This document shows positions 7,042 through 8,141 of a stretch of DNA of 8,141 nucleotides, one piece after another; within the stretch, counting starts at the first letter, position 1; every line of letters starts with the position of its first letter. Origin of the DNA: Candidatus Omnitrophota bacterium (GTDB lineage Bacteria > Omnitrophota > Gorgyraeia > Gygaellales > Profunditerraquicolaceae). The position numbers and the translations under genes are program-made. Where the stretch lies: the NCBI GenBank assembly GCA_028717985.1, contig JAQUMS010000039.1, positions 1 through 8,141 of the forward strand, given 5' to 3'. Below the pieces are notes generated by a model, which saw nothing but the letters and a program-made list of their open reading frames with translations, searched no databases and was not told the origin of the DNA.

Positions 7042-7077
7042 TAATTCACCCGCCTAAAAAGCTGGCGGGTTCATTAA
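7041..7077 (+). repeat. Hairpin B1
   Basis: TTAAT (7041-7045) pairs with ATTAA (7073-7077), then a symmetric TC/TC internal loop, then ACCCGCC (7048-7054) pairs with GGCGGGT (7064-7070) around a 9-base loop. The outer stem can extend by one more pair, G7040 with C7078, which competes with the closing stem of A1. Confidence 0.75.
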
Positions 7078-7088
7078 CGGAATACACT

Positions 7089-7146
7089 ACCCCTTGCTTA
7101 GGCATTCCGAAAATCTCTGCGATATTTTCGGAATAAGCTTCGGGGT
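7089..7146 (+). repeat. Hairpin A2
   Basis: ACCCC (7089-7093) pairs with GGGGT (7142-7146), GCTT (7096-7099) with AAGC (7135-7138), and the 11-bp stem ATTCCGAAAAT (7104-7114) with ATTTTCGGAAT (7124-7134) around a 9-base loop. AGGC at 7100-7103 is an unpaired bulge on the left arm only. Confidence 0.75.
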
Positions 7147-7228
7147 TAATTCCTGCCTACCGGCAGGCAGGCACACAGTGACTTATGTTCGCTCACCTTG
7201 TTCGTTCCATAAGTCACGTGTTCATTAA
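7146..7228 (+). repeat. Hairpin B2, a three-way junction with an inserted palindrome
   Basis: TTAAT (7146-7150) and ATTAA (7224-7228) enclose two stems. The first is CCTGCC-TACC-GGCAGG (7152-7167), a palindrome type I associate with Omnitrophota and other candidate-phylum intergenic regions. The second pairs GTGACTTATG (7178-7187) with CATAAGTCAC (7208-7217) around a 20-base loop, and extends through ACAC (7173-7176) with GTGT (7218-7221) past a single bulged A at 7177. It is longer than B1 and B3, as if extra palindromes had landed inside a simple B unit. Confidence 0.75.
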
Positions 7229-7233
7229 GGAAT

Positions 7234-7291
7234 ACCCCAAAAGCAATACACTGCGTAGATTTGTTCCAAATCTACTTGTAGCTTTCGGGGT
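7234..7291 (+). repeat. Hairpin A3
   Basis: ACCCC (7234-7238) pairs with GGGGT (7287-7291), AAGC (7241-7244) with GCTT (7281-7284), and GTAGATTTG (7255-7263) with CAAATCTAC (7267-7275) around a TTC loop. Its inner part, 7254-7280, is the second copy of the palindrome in A1. Its middle stem has the arms of A2 exchanged: AAGC left and GCTT right. Confidence 0.75.
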
Positions 7292-7322
7292 TAAATTTTC
7301 CGACTTGCGTCGGGAAATTTAA
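7291..7322 (+). repeat. Hairpin B3 adjoining the ribosome binding site
   Basis: TTAAATTTTCCGAC (7291-7304) pairs with GTCGGGAAATTTAA (7309-7322) around a TTGC loop: 14 pairs, one of them a G-T wobble. The right arm ends on the first two bases of the Shine-Dalgarno AAAGGAGG, so the folded state may influence ribosome access to the downstream gene. Confidence 0.75.
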
Positions 7323-7328
7323 AGGAGG
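7321..7328 (+). promoter_or_regulatory. Strong Shine-Dalgarno that decides the start
   Basis: AAAGGAGG is a near-perfect anti-16S match. Two adjacent ATGs follow, at 7330 and 7333. The first leaves only one base of spacing and the second leaves four, so the second is the likelier start. It is the only strong Shine-Dalgarno among the five visible starts of the larger genes in the window. Confidence 0.8.
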
Positions 7329-7332
7329 CATG

Positions 7333-8133
7333 ATGAAAAACACAGGTATTATCCTTATTGGTAGCGTGATAGTTTCTTTTTTTACCGCGTATTGTTTCGG
7401 CGAAACAGTTTATCTGAAGGACGGGAATGCTGTTAAAGGTACGGTGTCTGAAAAGACCAGTTCGTATATTAAGGTACTTGTTAACGGTGTGCCGCTGCCT
7501 TTTTTTCTGGATGAGATCGACAAAATTGAAAATGACGATGGTACTGTTCAATCGTTGACGGATCAACCCGTACAGCAGATTCCTTCCTCTCAGCCGGTTA
7601 CTGCCGTAGAACAGCCGGAATTTAAGGGCGAACCGTATATAAATGAAGAGCTTGGTTTCAGCATGAGTTTTCCTTCGGGATGGTTTGACCGGCCGGTAAG
7701 GCAAAAAGAAAAAGATGTTTTCCTGGAAATAAACCGTTCCAGGACCGCTGAGGATGAAGTCCCCGGCATGTCCGTAATGGCCAGCGTGTTCATTTCTGAA
7801 GGTGAGGAGAAAGATTCTTTCGGATTTCTTGAGGGGAATACTACAGGCCTTCTGGAGCACAGGTCTCAGGGAACAGAGTGGTCTATTTCCGAAAAACCCG
7901 CGGGAATTACTATCGGCGATTTACAGGGGATCAGGACGGTCGTTGATTACGCGGTCATTCCGGTCGGCCCCGGGCAACCCCCTCTGAAAAATATTAAACT
8001 GGTGTGTTACACATTTTATCTGAAAGACAAAACAAAGATGCTTACAATTTCTCTTTACGCGCACGGTGACGAACGGTTCTCCGAAGAATTACGCGAGATG
8101 GAGCCAGCCGTAAAGAGCCTTACCATGAAATAA
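7333..8133 (+). CDS. Exported protein with VYLKDG-type N-terminal domain and PsbP/DcrB-like C-terminal region
   Basis: A 266-residue protein counted from the ATG at 7333; the ATG at 7330 would add one residue. Residues 1-23 look like a signal peptide (Lys2, hydrophobic core IILIGSVIVSFFTAY), probably cleaved near CFG/E; TAYC is a poor lipobox, so lipidation is less likely. Residues 24-68 form a small beta-rich domain, ETVYLKDGNAVKG to LDEIDKIEN, of a type I associate with Omnitrophota exported proteins. A Pro/Gln-rich linker (about 74-95) follows. From about 100 to the end, YINEELGFSMSFPSGW opens a domain whose start resembles PsbP/DcrB-type proteins, where a 'GF..S.P..W' strand is typical. 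It acts in the periplasm or at the cell surface; function is unknown. It is transcribed away from the radical SAM operon, behind the hairpin array, and need not be functionally linked to it. The stop is TAA; eight bases remain in the window. Confidence 0.85.
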   Translation: MKNTGIILIGSVIVSFFTAYCFGETVYLKDGNAVKGTVSEKTSSYIKVLVNGVPLPFFLDEIDKIENDDGTVQSLTDQPVQQIPSSQPVTAVEQPEFKGEPYINEELGFSMSFPSGWFDRPVRQKEKDVFLEINRSRTAEDEVPGMSVMASVFISEGEEKDSFGFLEGNTTGLLEHRSQGTEWSISEKPAGITIGDLQGIRTVVDYAVIPVGPGQPPLKNIKLVCYTFYLKDKTKMLTISLYAHGDERFSEELREMEPAVKSLTMK

Positions 8134-8141
8134 TGGTGTTT

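Larger units (their letters stand above)
6983..7322 (+). repeat. Array of six abutting hairpins in alternating A-B order
   Basis: Between the divergent genes lie three repeats of a two-hairpin module. Each A hairpin is closed by ACYCC paired with GGRGT, at 6983-7041, 7089-7146 and 7234-7291. Each B hairpin is closed by TTAAT/ATTAA or TTAAAT/ATTTAA, at 7041-7077, 7146-7228 and 7291-7322. The last base of each A arm is the first of the next B arm. The first two B hairpins are followed by CGGAATAC or AGGAATAC leading into the next A. Inner stems differ in sequence but remain paired. There is no open reading frame of note on the plus strand and no T-tract that would make these intrinsic terminators. 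It could be nested palindromic mobile elements, a structured leader RNA, or both. Confidence 0.8.

Noticed and set aside
6983..7322. Integron attC array
   Set aside because: The palindromes lack paired GTTRRRY/RYYYAAC core sites, no cassette genes lie between them, and no integrase is in the window.
6983..7322. Bidirectional or intrinsic terminators
   Set aside because: The flanking genes are divergent, so no terminator is expected, and none of the hairpins is followed by a T-tract on either strand.
7291..7860. 189-codon minus-strand reading frame
   Set aside because: It is antisense to the well-supported exported-protein gene, has no recognisable domain, and would run through the hairpin array at its end.

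Overview
The window suggests an anaerobic bacterium of moderate GC content, most likely from a candidate phylum such as Omnitrophota. That placement is an inference. It rests on a dense run of cobalamin-type radical SAM genes, a secreted protein beginning with a short 'VYLKDG...LDEIDKIE' domain of a type I associate with Omnitrophota, and an intergenic stretch full of palindromes including CCTGCC-TACC-GGCAGG. No rRNA, tRNA, CRISPR array, transposase or phage gene is visible.

Layout. Bases 2-1183 (+) hold the 3' part of a B12-binding radical SAM gene that enters from the left edge. It converges on, and overlaps by 33 bp, a four-gene minus-strand operon at 1151-6800. In transcription order the operon encodes a BchE/HpnR-like B12-radical SAM protein (6800-5280), a second one (5258-3828), a third (3831-2386), and a U32-family ('collagenase-like') iron-sulfur protein (2389-1151). 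The last two junctions are 4-bp ATGA overlaps and the first gap is 21 bp, so the four genes are almost certainly co-transcribed and partly translationally coupled. The first operon gene has a good sigma70-type promoter so close to its ATG that the mRNA should be nearly leaderless.

The region 6801-7329 is a divergent intergenic region. Its left part holds opposing promoter-like motifs around a perfect 13-bp palindrome. Its right part, 6983-7322, is an ordered array of six abutting hairpins in an alternating A-B-A-B-A-B pattern, whose arms differ in sequence but keep pairing. The last hairpin touches the Shine-Dalgarno of the plus-strand gene 7333-8133, which encodes an exported protein with a small N-terminal domain and a PsbP/DcrB-like C-terminal region.

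How it may work together. B12-radical SAM enzymes carry out methylations, cyclisations and rearrangements without oxygen. Characterised U32 proteins (UbiU/UbiV, TrhP, RlhA) take part in oxygen-independent hydroxylations. A single operon with three of the former and one of the latter, next to a fourth radical SAM gene, looks like a pathway for multi-step anaerobic tailoring of an unidentified lipid, quinone or other small molecule. The substrate cannot be read from the sequence. The two most noteworthy items are this operon and the structured hairpin array.
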